Source: Streptomyces sp. CG4
Lineage (GTDB): Bacteria; Actinomycetota; Actinomycetes; Streptomycetales; Streptomycetaceae
Assembly (NCBI RefSeq): GCF_041080655.1
Contig: NZ_CP163525.1
Span: 8,866,001-8,930,000 of the forward strand
Length of the DNA stretch: 64,000 bases
Reading direction: 5' to 3'
The notes beneath the pieces were generated by a model. It did not search any database. It saw nothing but the letters and a program-made list of their open reading frames with translations, and was not told the DNA's origin. The position numbers were made by a program, and so were the translations under genes. Every line of letters begins with the position of its first letter. The stretch's first letter is position 1. Positions 63,593 to 64,000 of the stretch are shown piece after piece.

Positions 63593-63935
63593 GGCGATCC
63601 TGTACGGCGAGATGGCAGCGGCTCAGCGGCCGGCGGAGCGGATCCGCAACCGTGGTTCGCGGGTACGGGTGGTGACCGTGGAGGAAGCGGTCGCGATCAC
63701 GGAGTGCCGAATGGTCCTGGAGGGACTGTGCGCGGCCAATGCCGCCGTCGCCGCCGGCGACTAGCTGCTGACCGAACTGACCGACCAACTCGTCGCGGTC
63801 TACCGCGGGACCGAGCCCGACGTCGTCCTCACCCACCCGGCGGAGGACTCGTACAACGGCGACCATCCGGCCGCCAACCGCATGGCACTGGAGGCCCGCA
63901 TCCTCGCCCGGGCCGTCGGCCAGCCCGGCCGGGGC
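63593..63935 (+). pseudogene. GntR-FCD fragment joined to a PIG-L deacetylase fragment
   Basis: One frame first reads VRVVTVEEAVAITECRMVLE then GLCAANAAVAAGD, the start of a FadR-type GntR effector domain, and stops at TAG (63762-63764). It continues in the same frame as LTDQLVAVYRGTEPDVVLTH, PAEDSYNGDHPAANRMALEA, RILARAVGQP, the active-site region of PIG-L/LmbE-type deacetylases. No HTH, no start and no full deacetylase are present. It is a junction of two unrelated gene remnants. Confidence 0.65.
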
Positions 63936-63954
63936 CGTGCCTGCTGGCTGTCGC

Positions 63955-64000
63955 TCACCGCTGCGCGTCCGGCTCCACGTCCAGGCCCGTGCAGGCCAGC
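63955..64000 (-). CDS. Possible C-terminal end of a minus-strand gene cut by the window edge
   Basis: The minus strand at the right edge reads LACTGLDVEPDAQR and a TGA at 63955-63957. Its composition is normal for a coding end, but only 14 residues are visible and no family can be named. Confidence 0.35.
   Translation of the reverse strand, partial: LACTGLDVEPDAQR

Overview
The window looks like chromosomal DNA of a Streptomyces or a very close relative. Base composition is very GC-rich with strong third-position GC bias. It carries an SsgA-like sporulation protein, a WhiB-type iron-sulfur regulator, two SigB/SigF-type sigma factors with a loose RsbW-like ATPase, and the complete GlgE maltosyltransferase route to alpha-glucan. 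GTGA/ATGA stop-start overlaps and GTG starts are frequent. I see no tRNA or rRNA gene, CRISPR array, intact insertion sequence, phage module or origin.

Layout. 0-4.5 kb: the end of an MFS exporter gene coupled to a TetR gene with a long repetitive N-terminus, a decayed stretch, an aldo/keto reductase, an SsgA-like protein and a conserved protein of unknown function. 4.6-9.6 kb (minus): a membrane pseudokinase, a PLP threonine/serine dehydratase-like enzyme, and a polyprenyl synthase coupled to a TPR protein behind a large palindrome. 9.7-15.8 kb: an AIM24 protein, a TerD-CAP-CAP fusion, a secreted M4 metalloprotease and a secreted SGNH esterase. 15.8-19.3 kb (minus): a three-gene signalling/redox operon made of a receiver-thioredoxin-reductase fusion, a cyclic-nucleotide-domain histidine kinase and a UBP-type zinc finger. 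19.5-26 kb: a tandem universal stress protein, a DUF4032 protein, a metallo-beta-lactamase-fold hydrolase, an AlkB-like dioxygenase divergent from a TetR gene that precedes a flavin dehydrogenase, and a DUF488 protein. 26-33.5 kb: a secreted M1 peptidase, a mosaic of gene remnants, WhiB, a divergent LysR/LysE pair, an EntS-like MFS pump, a solitary cNMP-binding protein and a sigma factor.

33.5-40 kb (minus): a FUSC membrane protein, an NDH-2-like oxidoreductase, an RsbW-like ATPase and an acyl-CoA ligase. 40-52.3 kb: a YbdK-type carboxylate-amine ligase, the operon glgE-treS-mak-glgB, a DUF5133 protein, and on the plus strand a degenerate GHKL protein translationally coupled to glgX. TreS and Mak would convert trehalose to maltose-1-phosphate, GlgE would polymerise it, GlgB would branch the glucan and GlgX would debranch it. 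52.3-64 kb: a VOC protein, an ANTAR protein, a second sigma factor, a MarR regulator upstream of a DrrAB-like ABC exporter, an unknown protein behind a clear promoter, an apparently orphan hemC, an ATP-dependent DNA ligase, a deletion scar that removed the 5' ends of a divergent MFS/TetR pair, a divergent EamA/LysR pair and a GntR/PIG-L pseudogene mosaic at the edge.

Two features stand out. Stress and redox signalling parts are concentrated here (pseudokinase, receiver-TrxR/kinase/ZnF operon, Usp, TerD-CAP plus AIM24, sigma factors, WhiB). There are also several well-defined gene-wreckage sites; one holds a near-identical 92-bp copy of the glgB 3' end lying between fragments that resemble two-component genes.
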